Notes: generated from the letters alone by a model not told the origin. Numbered from the stretch's first letter, positions 19,467-29,148 are shown. The stretch is DNA of 64,000 nucleotides from Ramlibacter sp. (GCA_030695945.1 JAUYOG010000053.1:124001-188000); one strand, 5' to 3'. Translations and numbers: made by a program.

Positions 19467-19921
19467 TGAACGACCAGGCCGACGCGGACTGCCCGCGCAC
19501 CGAGGACATCTCCGCGCTGATGGACGGCGAGTTGGAAGGCCATGCGGGCGAAGTGCTGCGGATGCACCTGGCTCAGTGCTCGGTGTGCCAGCCGGTGCTG
19601 CTGAGGTTCACAGCCATGCGCGCGGACCTGCTGGCACTGCGCGAGGTCCGCAGCGAGGTCGATATCGCCGCGCTCGTGCTGCCGCAGTTGCCCAAAGCGC
19701 CTGAGGCGAAACGGCGCCCGGTGTGGGGCTGGCCCGGGTTGTCCGAACTCGGGCCGCGGGCCGTCGGCGGGGCCGCCGCGCTGGGCCTCGGCGCCTGGCT
19801 GGGCTTGACGCTGGCGGCCGGCGGCGGCGTGGCCGCGCGGCCGGCGATGTCGGTTTTCTATGGCGAGCCGCCGGGCGCGTACTGCGCGGGGCTGCCGTCC
19901 TGTTCCTCACGCGGGAGATGA
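19463..19921 (+). CDS. Anti-sigma factor with zf-HC2-like N-terminus
   Basis: CPRTEDISALMDGELEGHAGEVLRMHLAQCSVCQPVLLRF; overlaps sigma gene by ATGA-type junction. Confidence 0.75.
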   Translation: MMNDQADADCPRTEDISALMDGELEGHAGEVLRMHLAQCSVCQPVLLRFTAMRADLLALREVRSEVDIAALVLPQLPKAPEAKRRPVWGWPGLSELGPRAVGGAAALGLGAWLGLTLAAGGGVAARPAMSVFYGEPPGAYCAGLPSCSSRGR

Positions 19922-19922
19922 C

Positions 19923-20378
19923 ATGCAAAGCCGTGGCCTGATGTTCTACGCACTGCTGCTTTCGGTGCTGCTCAACCTGGGGGTCGTCGGCGCGGCCGGG
20001 TACCGCGCGTTCATCGGCGATCGCGCCGCGGCCGGCGAGCTTGCCGATCGGCTGCGGCTCGACGCGGAGCAGCGCCGCCGCTGGCACGGCCTCGAAGAAG
20101 GCTTCGTGCGCGAGCTCGATGCGGGCTGGAAGGAGATCGCGAGCCATCGCGAAAAACTGGTGCGCGAAGTGTTCTCCGAAACGCCGGACGCAACGCGCAT
20201 CGAGGCCGAGCGGGCGCGCATAGCGCAGATCCAGGTGGTGCAGCAGCAACGCGTGATCGAGCAGTTCCTGCGCGAGCGCGAGATCCTGACCCCCACTCAG
20301 CGGCAGGCGTTGGTGGAGCTGCTGCTGAGCGAAGGGCACGCCGCGCCGAGGGAGCGGCAACTGCACGGCGGGCAGTGA
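19923..20378 (+). CDS. Periplasmic sensor of heavy-metal/Spy-CnrX-like type
   Basis: Single N-terminal TM helix and helical domain with LTPTQRQALVELL; location after anti-sigma gene. Confidence 0.6.
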   Translation: MQSRGLMFYALLLSVLLNLGVVGAAGYRAFIGDRAAAGELADRLRLDAEQRRRWHGLEEGFVRELDAGWKEIASHREKLVREVFSETPDATRIEAERARIAQIQVVQQQRVIEQFLREREILTPTQRQALVELLLSEGHAAPRERQLHGGQ

Positions 20379-20395
20379 AGGCCGGAACGAAAGGC

Positions 20396-20423
20396 GGAAC
20401 ATTCTCTCCCGCGGTTCGTTAAA
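20396..20423 (+). promoter_or_regulatory. Putative ECF-sigma promoter, copy 2
   Basis: GGAACATTCTCTCCCGCGGTTCGTTAAA. Confidence 0.65.
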
Positions 20424-20477
20424 GCATGCAGGAGGCGGCGATGGGCCGCCCTCCACTCACTGAATGGAGCAACTGCA

Positions 20478-21122
20478 ATGAACACACCGACCCGCCATCC
20501 CTATCGCCGCTACTTCGCCGTCGTTGCCGCCGCCGTCGCCCTCGCCTGGGGCAGCACGGCCCAGGCCCACTGCGACACGCTGGACGGCCCTGTCGTCTCG
20601 GAAGCGCGCAAGGCGCTCGACAGCGGCAACGTCAACCTGGTGCTGGGCTGGGTCCAGAAAAAGGACGAGGCCGAGATCCGCAATGCCTTCCAAAAGGCGG
20701 TGAGCGTGCGCAAGACGGGCGCACCGGCCAAGGAACTGGCCGACCATTACTTCTTCGAAACCCTGGTGCGCGTACACCGCGCCGGCGAGGGCGCGCCCTA
20801 CACGGGCCTGAAGCCCGCCGGCGAGGTCGAGCCCGCCATCGCCGCGGCGGACAAGTCGATCGAGACGGGCAAGCTCGAACCGGTGGCCAAGCTGGTCAAG
20901 GAGCGCATGGAGCGCGGGCTGCACCAGCAGTTCGACTCGGTCGCCACGAAGAAGAAGTACAACCCGAACGATGTCGGCGCCGCCCGCGCCTACGTGGGGG
21001 CGTACGTCGAGTACGTGCATTACGTCGAACGCCTGTACGACGCCGCCGGTGTTGCGGGCGGCGCGCACGCCGCGCCCGCGGCGGAAAAACCGGCCGCCAA
21101 GCCCGCCGGGCACGGCCACTGA
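20478..21122 (+). CDS. Exported protein resembling DUF6448; function unknown
   Basis: Signal peptide ..WGSTAQA then HCDTLDGPVVSEARKALDSGNVNLVLGWV; C-terminal His residues. Confidence 0.6.
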   Translation: MNTPTRHPYRRYFAVVAAAVALAWGSTAQAHCDTLDGPVVSEARKALDSGNVNLVLGWVQKKDEAEIRNAFQKAVSVRKTGAPAKELADHYFFETLVRVHRAGEGAPYTGLKPAGEVEPAIAAADKSIETGKLEPVAKLVKERMERGLHQQFDSVATKKKYNPNDVGAARAYVGAYVEYVHYVERLYDAAGVAGGAHAAPAAEKPAAKPAGHGH

Positions 21123-21209
21123 GCTTCGCTTCTGCCTGAAGGCCCCGGCACCGACGCGACGGACAACTCGATCAGCCGCGCGTTGAAGCCGGAGCCAAGG
21201 CGGCGAGGC

Positions 21210-21623
21210 TCAGGCGCCGGGCGCGCAGCTGATCGACTGCCGCCGGATGTGACTCAGCAGCGGCGTTCCCTCTGTTCGCGCTTGTGCTGGATGAGACCCG
21301 AACCGGTCCGTCCCGGTCATGAGTCGACCCCGGCCGCCCCGATGGCGATCATCCCCACCATGGCTCTTGGCGCAGAAGTTGACGCCGCAGGTGATCTGCG
21401 GATTCGTCGAGAGGAAATGCAGCGACAGCCCGATCAGCAACGCGTAGAGCAGCTGCGGACCGCCATAGTGTTCGTGCAGGAAAGTGGCGGCCAGGGCGGT
21501 CACGGCGCAGACCATGATGCCCGGCGCGTGGCCGGCCACGGCGGCCCGCATCGGCCTGCCCCTGGCATGCGCGACGCCGCGCTGCGCGAGCGTCTGCAGC
21601 TGGTCGAGGGTCGGGATCCGCAT
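21210..21623 (-). pseudogene. Truncated YeiH/UPF0324 (putative sulfate exporter, PSE) family gene remnant
   Basis: First ~90 aa match the YeiH N-terminus (PGIMVCAVTALAATFLHEHYGGPQLLYALLIGLSLHFLSTNPQITCGVNFCAK) and then become non-homologous low-complexity sequence; normal length would be >300 aa. Confidence 0.65.
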
Positions 21624-21638
21624 GGGTCAGCGCAGGGG

Positions 21639-22568
21639 TCAGAGCGCCAGCGCTCGCGCCACCTCGGCGGCGATCAGCGCGGACACACGCGTGTTGGCCT
21701 CGGCCGTGACGCCGGCGATGTGCGGGGTCAGCACGACGTTGGGGCAGCCGGCCCACGAGGTGCCTGCCGGCAAGGGCTCCGGTTCGAACACGTCGAAGGC
21801 GGCGCCGCCCAGCTGCCCGGCCCGGATTGCCGCCGCGATGGCCGCTTCGTCGGCCACCCCGCCTCGCGCCGTGTTGATGACGATGGCCCCTTTCTTCATT
21901 CCGGCGACGCGCTGCGCCGAGAGCAGGTCACGCGTCGCGGACGTCATCGGCACGTGAAGGCTGACCACGTCGGCCTGCGCGAGCAGTTCATCCAGCGTCG
22001 TGGCCTGCACGCCGTGCTGCGCCCACACGGCGTCGTGCGGCTGCAGCATCGGGTCGCAGGCCAGCACCCGCATCCCGAGTCCGCGCGCCAGCGTGGCCGT
22101 GAGGCGACCGATGTCGCCGAATCCGACGAGGCCGAGCGTCTTGCCCCCAATCTCTCGGCCGCTCGACAACGCGGCGCGCGGCCAGGCGCCGCCGGCCACC
22201 GCGTCGGTGGACCGGTACGCGCCGCGCAACAGCAGCATGGCCGTGCCGAGCACGTATTCGGCCACCGCCCGGGCATTGGCGCCCGTGGCTGCGATGACGC
22301 GGATGTCGCGGGCCTCGCACGCCGCCAGGTCGATGTTGTCCAGGCCCACGCCCAACCGGCCAATCACGGACACCGCGCCGCACGCGGCCAGCAGCTCGCC
22401 GCGCATCTGCGTGCGGTTGCGCACGATCACTGCATCGGCGTCGCGGACTTGCGACAACAGGCGCGGCGCATCGTCGACCAGCGCGGCGTCGTAGCAGACG
22501 TCCGCCTGGTTCGCCAGCGCCTGCACCGCCTGCGGATCCATGAACTCGGTGATGACGATCTTCTTCAC
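21639..22568 (-). CDS. D-2-hydroxyacid dehydrogenase, PGDH type (candidate (S)-sulfolactate dehydrogenase, SlcC-like)
   Basis: LGLVGFGDIGRLTATLARGLGMRVLACDP Rossmann motif, INTARGGVADEAAIAAAIRAGQLGGAAFDVFEPEPLP, LTPHIAGVT. Confidence 0.85.
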   Translation of the reverse strand: MKKIVITEFMDPQAVQALANQADVCYDAALVDDAPRLLSQVRDADAVIVRNRTQMRGELLAACGAVSVIGRLGVGLDNIDLAACEARDIRVIAATGANARAVAEYVLGTAMLLLRGAYRSTDAVAGGAWPRAALSSGREIGGKTLGLVGFGDIGRLTATLARGLGMRVLACDPMLQPHDAVWAQHGVQATTLDELLAQADVVSLHVPMTSATRDLLSAQRVAGMKKGAIVINTARGGVADEAAIAAAIRAGQLGGAAFDVFEPEPLPAGTSWAGCPNVVLTPHIAGVTAEANTRVSALIAAEVARALAL

Positions 22569-22575
22569 GCGCGGC

Positions 22576-23751
22576 TCACGCGCTCTCGAACAGCCGCGTC
22601 AGCACGAACTCGCGGTGACCCAGCGCCTCGGCGGCGGTGAGGCGGCCGTTGATGGTGCGCATCATCATCTCGAGCAACTGGTCGCCCGCCTGGTCCATGG
22701 TCCGCTCGCGCTGCAGCAGCCCGGAGCAGTCGACGTCGATGTGCTCGCGCATGGTTCGCACCGTGCGCGGATTGGCGCAAAGCTTGATGACGGGAAGGAT
22801 CGGATTGCCGATCACGTTGCCCTGGCCGGTCGGGAAGAAGTGCACGACGAAACCCGAGGCCGCGCACAGCGTCACCATTTCGGCGGCGGCGGACGAGGAG
22901 TCCATGAACCACAGGCCGGGGTGCGTCGGCATCTCGGCCTTGTCGATCACGCCGTCGACCGTGCACTTGCGGCCGATCTTCTGGATGTTGCCGAGCGCCT
23001 TCTCCTCGATGGTCGTCAGGCCGCCGGCGATGTTGCCCTTGGTCGGCTGCGAGTCGGACAGGTCGCTCGTCTTATGGCGGTTGACCACGCCCTGGTAGCG
23101 ATCGAACATGAACATGAACTTCTCGCGCACCGCGTCGTTGGCGCAGCGTGCGGCCACGATGTGCTCGCCCCCGGTCAGCTCGGTGGTCTCGCCGAAGACC
23201 AGCGTCGTGCCCAGCGCGTGCAGCTTGTCGAAAGCGTCGCCCACCGTCGGGTTGGCACCGCAGCCCGAAGTGGTGTCCGATTCGCCGCATTTGGTGGAGA
23301 TCCAGAGGTCCGAGATCGGGCATTCCGTGCGCCGCTTCTCGCTGGCCCACTGAACGTACTCGCGGGCTGCCTGCGACGCCTTCATGATGGTTTCATGATC
23401 GCCGTGGCCCTCGATGCCGAAGCCCGAGACCGGCTTGCCGGTGGCCGCGATGCCATCGACGACCTTCTTGGTCCAGGCATCCTCGATCCCGATGACCACC
23501 ACGGCGGCGACGTTCGGGTTGCTGCCCGCGCCGATCAGCGTCGCGAAGTGCAGGTCCAGGTCCGCGCCGAATTGCAGGCGCCCGTACGGGTGCGGGATGG
23601 CCATCGCGCCTTTGATGTTGTTCGCCACCGCCTCGGCCGCCGCGTTGGACAGGTCGTCCAGCGGCAGGACGATGACGTGGTTGCGCACGCCGACACGGCC
23701 GTTTTCGCGGCGATAGCCCCAGAAAGTGGAGTCCTTGGAAAGAAAAGACAT
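22576..23751 (-). CDS. suyB: UxaA-family large subunit, candidate (2R)-sulfolactate sulfo-lyase beta subunit (SuyB-like)
   Basis: [84 protein letters not shown]; context with SuyA and exporter genes. Confidence 0.7.
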   Translation of the reverse strand: MSFLSKDSTFWGYRRENGRVGVRNHVIVLPLDDLSNAAAEAVANNIKGAMAIPHPYGRLQFGADLDLHFATLIGAGSNPNVAAVVVIGIEDAWTKKVVDGIAATGKPVSGFGIEGHGDHETIMKASQAAREYVQWASEKRRTECPISDLWISTKCGESDTTSGCGANPTVGDAFDKLHALGTTLVFGETTELTGGEHIVAARCANDAVREKFMFMFDRYQGVVNRHKTSDLSDSQPTKGNIAGGLTTIEEKALGNIQKIGRKCTVDGVIDKAEMPTHPGLWFMDSSSAAAEMVTLCAASGFVVHFFPTGQGNVIGNPILPVIKLCANPRTVRTMREHIDVDCSGLLQRERTMDQAGDQLLEMMMRTINGRLTAAEALGHREFVLTRLFESA

Positions 23752-23786
23752 TGGGTGTGATCCTTGATGACGGGGTGGGCTTGCGC

Positions 23787-24068
23787 TTACCAGCGCTTGG
23801 TCTTGATGTTGTGGACGTGGGCGTGCTCGCCGGTGCGCATCGGCGCGACGACCTTGCCGATGTCCACGCCGTACTTGATCACCGTGTCGCCGGTGTCCAT
23901 GTTCTTCATGGCCACCTTGTGGCCGAGCGGAATGTCGGACTGGCAGGGAATCTGGATGGTGCGGTCCTCGTCCAGGATGAGGGCCGTCAGCATCTGGCCC
24001 GCGGTGACGCCTTCGGCGACCACGACCGCGACGCTGTCGTCGGGGTCGTGCAATACGCAATGAATCAT
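23787..24068 (-). CDS. suyA: UxaA N-terminal-domain small subunit, candidate (2R)-sulfolactate sulfo-lyase alpha subunit (SuyA-like)
   Basis: 93 aa, [48 protein letters not shown]. Confidence 0.72.
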   Translation of the reverse strand: MIHCVLHDPDDSVAVVVAEGVTAGQMLTALILDEDRTIQIPCQSDIPLGHKVAMKNMDTGDTVIKYGVDIGKVVAPMRTGEHAHVHNIKTKRW

Positions 24069-24101
24069 GGTTGCTCCTTCAATAAAAAGTGGGATGAACT
24101 G

Positions 24102-24851
24102 TCAGTCCATGGCCAGGCTGCGCCAGAGCAGGCCGGCGCCTCCCGCGACCAGCAGCAGCCAGACGGCTTGCGCGACCCGTTCGGCCGGCAGCCGGCCATG
24201 CAGGTTCGCGCCGGCCAGGTAGCCGGCCAACGCGCAGGGAACCAGGGCGAACGCGAGCGGCAGCAGGCCCTCCTGCGCGTAGAAGCCGCTGCCGGTGAAC
24301 AGGGCCAGCCGGATCAGTGCGGTCATGAGAATCAGGATGCCGATCGTGGCTCGCAGCGCGAACTTGTCCGACAGGCGCCGCGCGAGGTACATCGTGTACA
24401 CGGGCCCACCCGTCCCGTACAGGGCCGTGAATACGCCGCCCACGGCGCCGGCGGGCGCGGCCCAGGCGGTCGAGATGAGCGCGGGCCGGCCCCGGCGCAG
24501 CAGGTTCATGGCCCCATAGCCGAGCACGAAGGTGCCGAGCAGCAGCAACAGCCAGCGGTCGCTGGCCTGCGCCAGCAGCGTCACCCCGACGGCCATGCCC
24601 ACCAGCAGGAAGGGCAACAGCCGCAGCACTTCGGCGCGGGCGAGGTGCTCGCGGTTCTTCAGGCCCAGCAGGAAGCCGGCGAACAGGTCGAACACCAGCA
24701 TCATCGGCACCGCGAAGCGCAGCGGCAGGAAGTGCGCGAGCAGGGGGATGGCAACGATGGAAGCACCGAAGCCGGTGATGCCGTACACCGTGTAGGCGAG
24801 CAGCACGATGAACCCGATACCCGCCAGCGCGGTCCACGGCAGGTCGATCAT
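24102..24851 (-). CDS. TauE/SafE-family (DUF81) anion/sulfite exporter
   Basis: VYGITGFGASIVAIPLLAHFLPLRFAVPMMLVFDL, PAGAVGGVFTALYGTGGPVYTMYLARR. Confidence 0.85.
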   Translation of the reverse strand: MIDLPWTALAGIGFIVLLAYTVYGITGFGASIVAIPLLAHFLPLRFAVPMMLVFDLFAGFLLGLKNREHLARAEVLRLLPFLLVGMAVGVTLLAQASDRWLLLLLGTFVLGYGAMNLLRRGRPALISTAWAAPAGAVGGVFTALYGTGGPVYTMYLARRLSDKFALRATIGILILMTALIRLALFTGSGFYAQEGLLPLAFALVPCALAGYLAGANLHGRLPAERVAQAVWLLLVAGGAGLLWRSLAMD

Positions 24852-26584
24852 GCGGCTCGTTCAGCGGCGTCCACCACCGTGGTCTGGCCGGGAACGACGC
24901 GCGTGAAGTGCACCGGTTCGCGCGAAGTGGACAGGGCATTGCCGTCCTGGTGAACCACGATGTAGGTCGAGCCCTCGAGGTCGCCGGTTTCAGGATGGTC
25001 CTCGCGGAAATGCGCGCCGCGCGAATCCTCTCGCTCCAGCGCCGAAGTGGCGATCACCCGGCTCACGCCGATCAGGCTTTGCAGGTTGAGCCAGTCGTGC
25101 CAGCTGAGGTTGAAGCCGCGGTCGCCGTCTGCCAGGCCGGTTCGCGACAGTTGCGTGTCGAGATCGGCCAAGGTCGCGAGCGCGCGCTTCAGGCCGCCCT
25201 CGTCGCGCAGGATGCCGACGTCGTCCCACATGCAGGCGAACAGCGCCTCGCGGATCGGCTCGAGGCTGCCCGGCGCGGCCTGGAATGGTGCGAGGTGCGC
25301 AGCGACGCTCCGCGCGATCGCCGCCTCGTCGGGGCCGCGCCAGCCGTCGTTGCGCTGCACCCACTGAGCCATGCTGTCGCCGGCAATGCCGCCGAACACC
25401 GTCGAGTTCGCAACGCCGTTGCCGCCCAGGCGATTGGCGCCATGCACGCCGCCGGTATCCTCGCCGGCGGCGAACAGGCCCGTCAGCGCCGTGGTGCAGT
25501 CGGCGCGGAACATCACGCCGCCCATCATGTAGTGGGCCGTGGGCACCACCTCCACCAGCCCGCCGGCCAGGTCGAAGCCGCAGTCGGCGCAGCGGTCCAC
25601 CATGCCCTTGAACTGGCGGCGCACGTTCTCGGGGCCGAGGTGTTCCATCTGCAGGTAGACGCCGCCGTTCGGCGATGTGCGGCCCGCGCGCATCTCGGAG
25701 TAGATCGAGCGCGAAACGATGTCGCGGGTCGCGCGCTCCAGCCGCGGGTCGTAGCGGTCCATGAAGCGCTGCCTGTCGCCGTTGAGCAGGTAGCCGCCGG
25801 CGCCCCGCAGCCCTTCTTCCAGCACCGTACCCGTCATGCGGGTGCCGGCGCCCGCCAGCAGGCCGGTCGGGTGGAACTGCACCATTTCCATGTCGCGCAG
25901 CGGCAGGCCGGCGCGCAGCGCCATGGCCAGCCCGTCGCAGCTCTTGTCGCCCGAAGGCGTGTGGTACCGGTACATGGTCGGGCCGCCGCCGGTGGCCAGC
26001 AGCACGGCCTTGGCCTGGACGAAGACGAACTCGCCGCTGCGCATGTCGATCATCAGCACGCCGGCGAGCGCGCTGCCGTCGGCGGTCTTCACCAGCTCGA
26101 CGGCGCGGTGCTCCTCCATCCGTGCGATGCCGCGCGACCACACCTGCTCGGAGAGCCTGTTGATGATCTCGATGCCGGTCAGGTCGCCCTTGTGCACGGT
26201 GCGGTCGAAGGTCTGGCCGGCAAAGGCCTTCTGGTGCACGGTGCCGTCGGGGTTGCGGTCGAAGAAGCAGCCGAGTTCGTTCTCCAGCTCGTGCACGCGC
26301 TCGACAGCCTTGGTCACCAGCGTCCAGGCCAGGTCCTGGTTCGACAGCCATTTGCTGCCTTCGATCGTGTCCATGAAATGCCGCTCGACCGAATCGCCGG
26401 CCGCCAGCGCCACGTTGTAGCCGCCCTGGACCATGCGCGTGCAGCCGCACTTGCCCAGCAGGCCCTTCACCGCCACGGTGATCGACAGCTGCGGCGCGCT
26501 CTGGTGCGCGTGCAGCGCGGCGAACAGGCCGGCGCCGCCGGAGCCCAGGATCAGGATGTCGGTCTGCAGGCGCTTGACGGTCAT
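24848..26584 (-). CDS. Succinate dehydrogenase/fumarate reductase-type flavoprotein subunit (divergent)
   Basis: ILILGSGGAGLFAALHAHQ; MVQFHPTGLLAGAGTRMTGTVLEEGLRGAGGYLLN; VVPTAHYMMGG; GGVHGANRLGGNGVANSTVFGG. Confidence 0.9.
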   Translation of the reverse strand: MTVKRLQTDILILGSGGAGLFAALHAHQSAPQLSITVAVKGLLGKCGCTRMVQGGYNVALAAGDSVERHFMDTIEGSKWLSNQDLAWTLVTKAVERVHELENELGCFFDRNPDGTVHQKAFAGQTFDRTVHKGDLTGIEIINRLSEQVWSRGIARMEEHRAVELVKTADGSALAGVLMIDMRSGEFVFVQAKAVLLATGGGPTMYRYHTPSGDKSCDGLAMALRAGLPLRDMEMVQFHPTGLLAGAGTRMTGTVLEEGLRGAGGYLLNGDRQRFMDRYDPRLERATRDIVSRSIYSEMRAGRTSPNGGVYLQMEHLGPENVRRQFKGMVDRCADCGFDLAGGLVEVVPTAHYMMGGVMFRADCTTALTGLFAAGEDTGGVHGANRLGGNGVANSTVFGGIAGDSMAQWVQRNDGWRGPDEAAIARSVAAHLAPFQAAPGSLEPIREALFACMWDDVGILRDEGGLKRALATLADLDTQLSRTGLADGDRGFNLSWHDWLNLQSLIGVSRVIATSALEREDSRGAHFREDHPETGDLEGSTYIVVHQDGNALSTSREPVHFTRVVPGQTTVVDAAERAA

Positions 26585-26642
26585 CCGGCAACCTCCGCAC
26601 GTTGTGCAGCGGTGCCATGAGCCTCGGGAGCGTCCCGGCGGC

Positions 26643-27254
26643 TCATGACTTCACTCCCAGGCCGGCCAGCACGCCGGCGCGGCGGGCATGGGCCTGGTCG
26701 TTCACCACGCTGTAGAGGCTCTGGCCATGGCTGTCCATGGCCACCAGCAGCGGCCCGAAATCGCGGATGCGGAACTTCCACAGCGACTCGGGGTTGAGGT
26801 CGTCCAGGTCGACGTCCTCGATCTGCTCTATCCAGGTCGTTTCCAGGGCCGCGGTGCCGCCGATGATGGCGAGGTACGCGCCGCCCAGTTCCCTGAACGC
26901 GGCGGCCGAGCTCTCGCGCAGGCCGCCCTTGCCGACGACGATCCGCACGCCGTTGCGTTCCATCAGCGGCCGGGTGAAGCGCTCCATCCGGTCGGACGTC
27001 GTGGTGCCGACGCAGATCGGCCGGTAGCCGGCGGGGCAGGCGCTGCTGGCCGGGACTTTCTGCACATTCGGCGCGGTGTGGATCACGGCATGGCCGTTCA
27101 GGTCGAAGCGCGTGGTGCGGCCGCGGTCGAACATGTGGATCTGGGTGGCATCGCGGATCCCGTACAGCGTGCGTTGCAGCGTGACCGTGTCGTTGACGTG
27201 CAGCGCGCGCACCTGCTGGGCGGTCACGGGCATCTCGAATTCGTAGTGGGCCAT
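26643..27254 (-). CDS. Class I fumarate hydratase-type beta subunit
   Basis: HTAPNVQKV..ICVGTTTSDRMERFTRPLMERNGVRIVVGKGGL.. GGAYLAIIGGTAAL. Confidence 0.87.
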   Translation of the reverse strand: MAHYEFEMPVTAQQVRALHVNDTVTLQRTLYGIRDATQIHMFDRGRTTRFDLNGHAVIHTAPNVQKVPASSACPAGYRPICVGTTTSDRMERFTRPLMERNGVRIVVGKGGLRESSAAAFRELGGAYLAIIGGTAALETTWIEQIEDVDLDDLNPESLWKFRIRDFGPLLVAMDSHGQSLYSVVNDQAHARRAGVLAGLGVKS

Positions 27255-27263
27255 GGCGCGTCC

Positions 27264-28139
27264 TTAGAAACCGTAGCTCACGCCCGCCGGCGTGAAGCTG
27301 GCGCGGGCGCGCCGCGCCGAATGGCACTGCATGTTCACCGCGATCGGGTTCATGGTGATGTGCGTCGCCGCCAGTTCGATCTGCACCGCGAAGGCCGTGG
27401 CGTCGCCGCCCAGCCCCTGTGGGCCGACGCCCAGCAGGTTCACCGCCTCGGACAGCTGCGCCTCGAGCGCCGCGCCTTCCGGGTCCGCGCAGCGGCTGCC
27501 GAGCTCGCGCGTGGCGGCGCGCTTGGCCAGCGCGACCGCCAGGTCCGACGTGCCGCCCAGGCCCACGCCGACGATGGTCGGCGGGCAGGTCTTGCCGCCG
27601 GCGGACAGCACGCAATCGATGACGAAGGTCTTGATCGCGTCGACGCCTTCGGCCGGTATCGCCATCTTCAGGAAGGAGTTGTTTTCCGATCCGCTGCCCT
27701 TGGGGATCATTTCGATCTCCAGCAGTTCGGTCCTGTCGCTGAAGTCGATGTGGATCACCGGCACTTCGATGCCGCAGGAGGTATGTTCGTTCCTGCGGGT
27801 GAGCGGGTGCACGACCGAGCTGCGCAGCGGGTGTTCCCGCGTGGCCCGTTCGCAGCCGCGCCGCACCGCCTGCTTGAGCGCATGGCCGTCCACCTGCACG
27901 CCACGGCCGATCACGATGTTGTAGATCGGCACGCCCGTGTCCTGGCACAGCAGGTTGTCGGTGTCTTCCGCCACCTGGATGTTGGTCATCATCGTCGCCA
28001 GCACCCGGTTGGCGGTGGCGTCGGTCTCGGCAGCCTGCAAGCGGCCGAAGCCCCGCTTGATGTCCGGCGGCAGTACCTTGAGGGCGCGGATGTACAGCGC
28101 CTTGGCCGCTTCCTCGACGGCCTGCAGATCGATCTTCAT
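27264..28139 (-). CDS. Class I fumarate hydratase-type alpha subunit ([4Fe-4S])
   Basis: CQDTGVPIYNIVIG; GGKTCPPTIVGVGLGGTSDLAVALAKRA; conserved cysteines. Confidence 0.88.
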   Translation of the reverse strand: MKIDLQAVEEAAKALYIRALKVLPPDIKRGFGRLQAAETDATANRVLATMMTNIQVAEDTDNLLCQDTGVPIYNIVIGRGVQVDGHALKQAVRRGCERATREHPLRSSVVHPLTRRNEHTSCGIEVPVIHIDFSDRTELLEIEMIPKGSGSENNSFLKMAIPAEGVDAIKTFVIDCVLSAGGKTCPPTIVGVGLGGTSDLAVALAKRAATRELGSRCADPEGAALEAQLSEAVNLLGVGPQGLGGDATAFAVQIELAATHITMNPIAVNMQCHSARRARASFTPAGVSYGF

Positions 28140-28155
28140 CGCACGTCCGATCGTG

Positions 28156-29148
28156 TCAGTTCGCAGCCAGCTTGCGTTCCTTGACCACGGTGGCCCAGCG
28201 CATGCTTTCCTGCTTCAGGGCGGCCGCGAACTCGGTGGAGGTGTTGCCCACCGGTTTCATCCCCTGCACGTAGAGGCGTGCCTTGACGTCGGTTTCGCCC
28301 AGCACGGCCGCCGTGTCGCGCTCGATTCGCGCAAGCACGTCCTTGGGCGTCGCGGCCGGCGCGAACAGGCCGAACCAGCCGATGTTCTCGAAGCCGGGCA
28401 AGCCGCCCTCGGCCGCCGTGGGCACGTCGGGCAGTTGCTGCGAGCGGGTCTTGCCCGTCACCGCCAGGGCGCGCAGCCGGCCGTTGCCCAGCAGCGCGGA
28501 AGCGGGCGCGAAGTTGCCGACCATCATCTGGATCTGCCCGGCCATCAGGTCGTTGTAGGCGAGGGATTCGCCCTTGTAGGGCACATGGGTGATTTCGACT
28601 TGCGCGGAGTGCGCGAAGCTTTCGGCGGCCATGTGCACCTGGCTGCCCACGCCGGCCGAGCCGAAGTTGATGGCGCCCGGCTTGGCCTTGGCCGCCGCGA
28701 CGAGGTCCTTGACGCTCCTGATCGGGGAACGCTCTGGCACCACCAGCAGCATCGGCCCGCTGGCGACATTCGTGATCGGCACCAGGTCCTTCTCCGTGTC
28801 GAAAGGCAGGCGCTTGTAGATGTGCGGGTTGATGGCAATGCTGCCCGACGCGAACAACAGCGTGTACCCGTCCGCCGGCGACTTGGCGACGAGGTCGGCG
28901 CCCACGTTGCCGCCGGCACCCGCACGGTTCTCGATCACGACCGCCTGGTTCCAGCGCGTCGCCAGCTTCTGTCCGATCATGCGGGCGACGACATCGGTCG
29001 CGCCGCCCGCGGCGAACGGGACGATGAGGCGGACCGGCTTGGACGGCCACGGCTCCTGCGCGGCGGCGGGCAGTGCGTGCGCCGCTGCGAGGGTGGCCAA
29101 AGCGAGGGCGGCGAAGCGGCCCAGGGCCGAACGGCGGATTGTTTTCAT
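28156..29148 (-). CDS. Bug/TctC-family substrate-binding protein
   Basis: [64 protein letters not shown]. Confidence 0.92.
   Translation of the reverse strand: MKTIRRSALGRFAALALATLAAAHALPAAAQEPWPSKPVRLIVPFAAGGATDVVARMIGQKLATRWNQAVVIENRAGAGGNVGADLVAKSPADGYTLLFASGSIAINPHIYKRLPFDTEKDLVPITNVASGPMLLVVPERSPIRSVKDLVAAAKAKPGAINFGSAGVGSQVHMAAESFAHSAQVEITHVPYKGESLAYNDLMAGQIQMMVGNFAPASALLGNGRLRALAVTGKTRSQQLPDVPTAAEGGLPGFENIGWFGLFAPAATPKDVLARIERDTAAVLGETDVKARLYVQGMKPVGNTSTEFAAALKQESMRWATVVKERKLAAN

Noticed and set aside
22576-24068. Altronate/galactarate dehydratase annotation for the UxaA-family pair
   Set aside because: Possible by family, but a split small/large subunit with TauE/SafE exporter, PSE remnant and SlcC-like dehydrogenase fits SuyAB better; kept as the main alternative.
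24908-26620. 570-aa plus-strand ORF opposite the SDH-like flavoprotein
   Set aside because: Compositionally biased antisense ORF without recognisable motifs; the minus-strand gene is clearly real.
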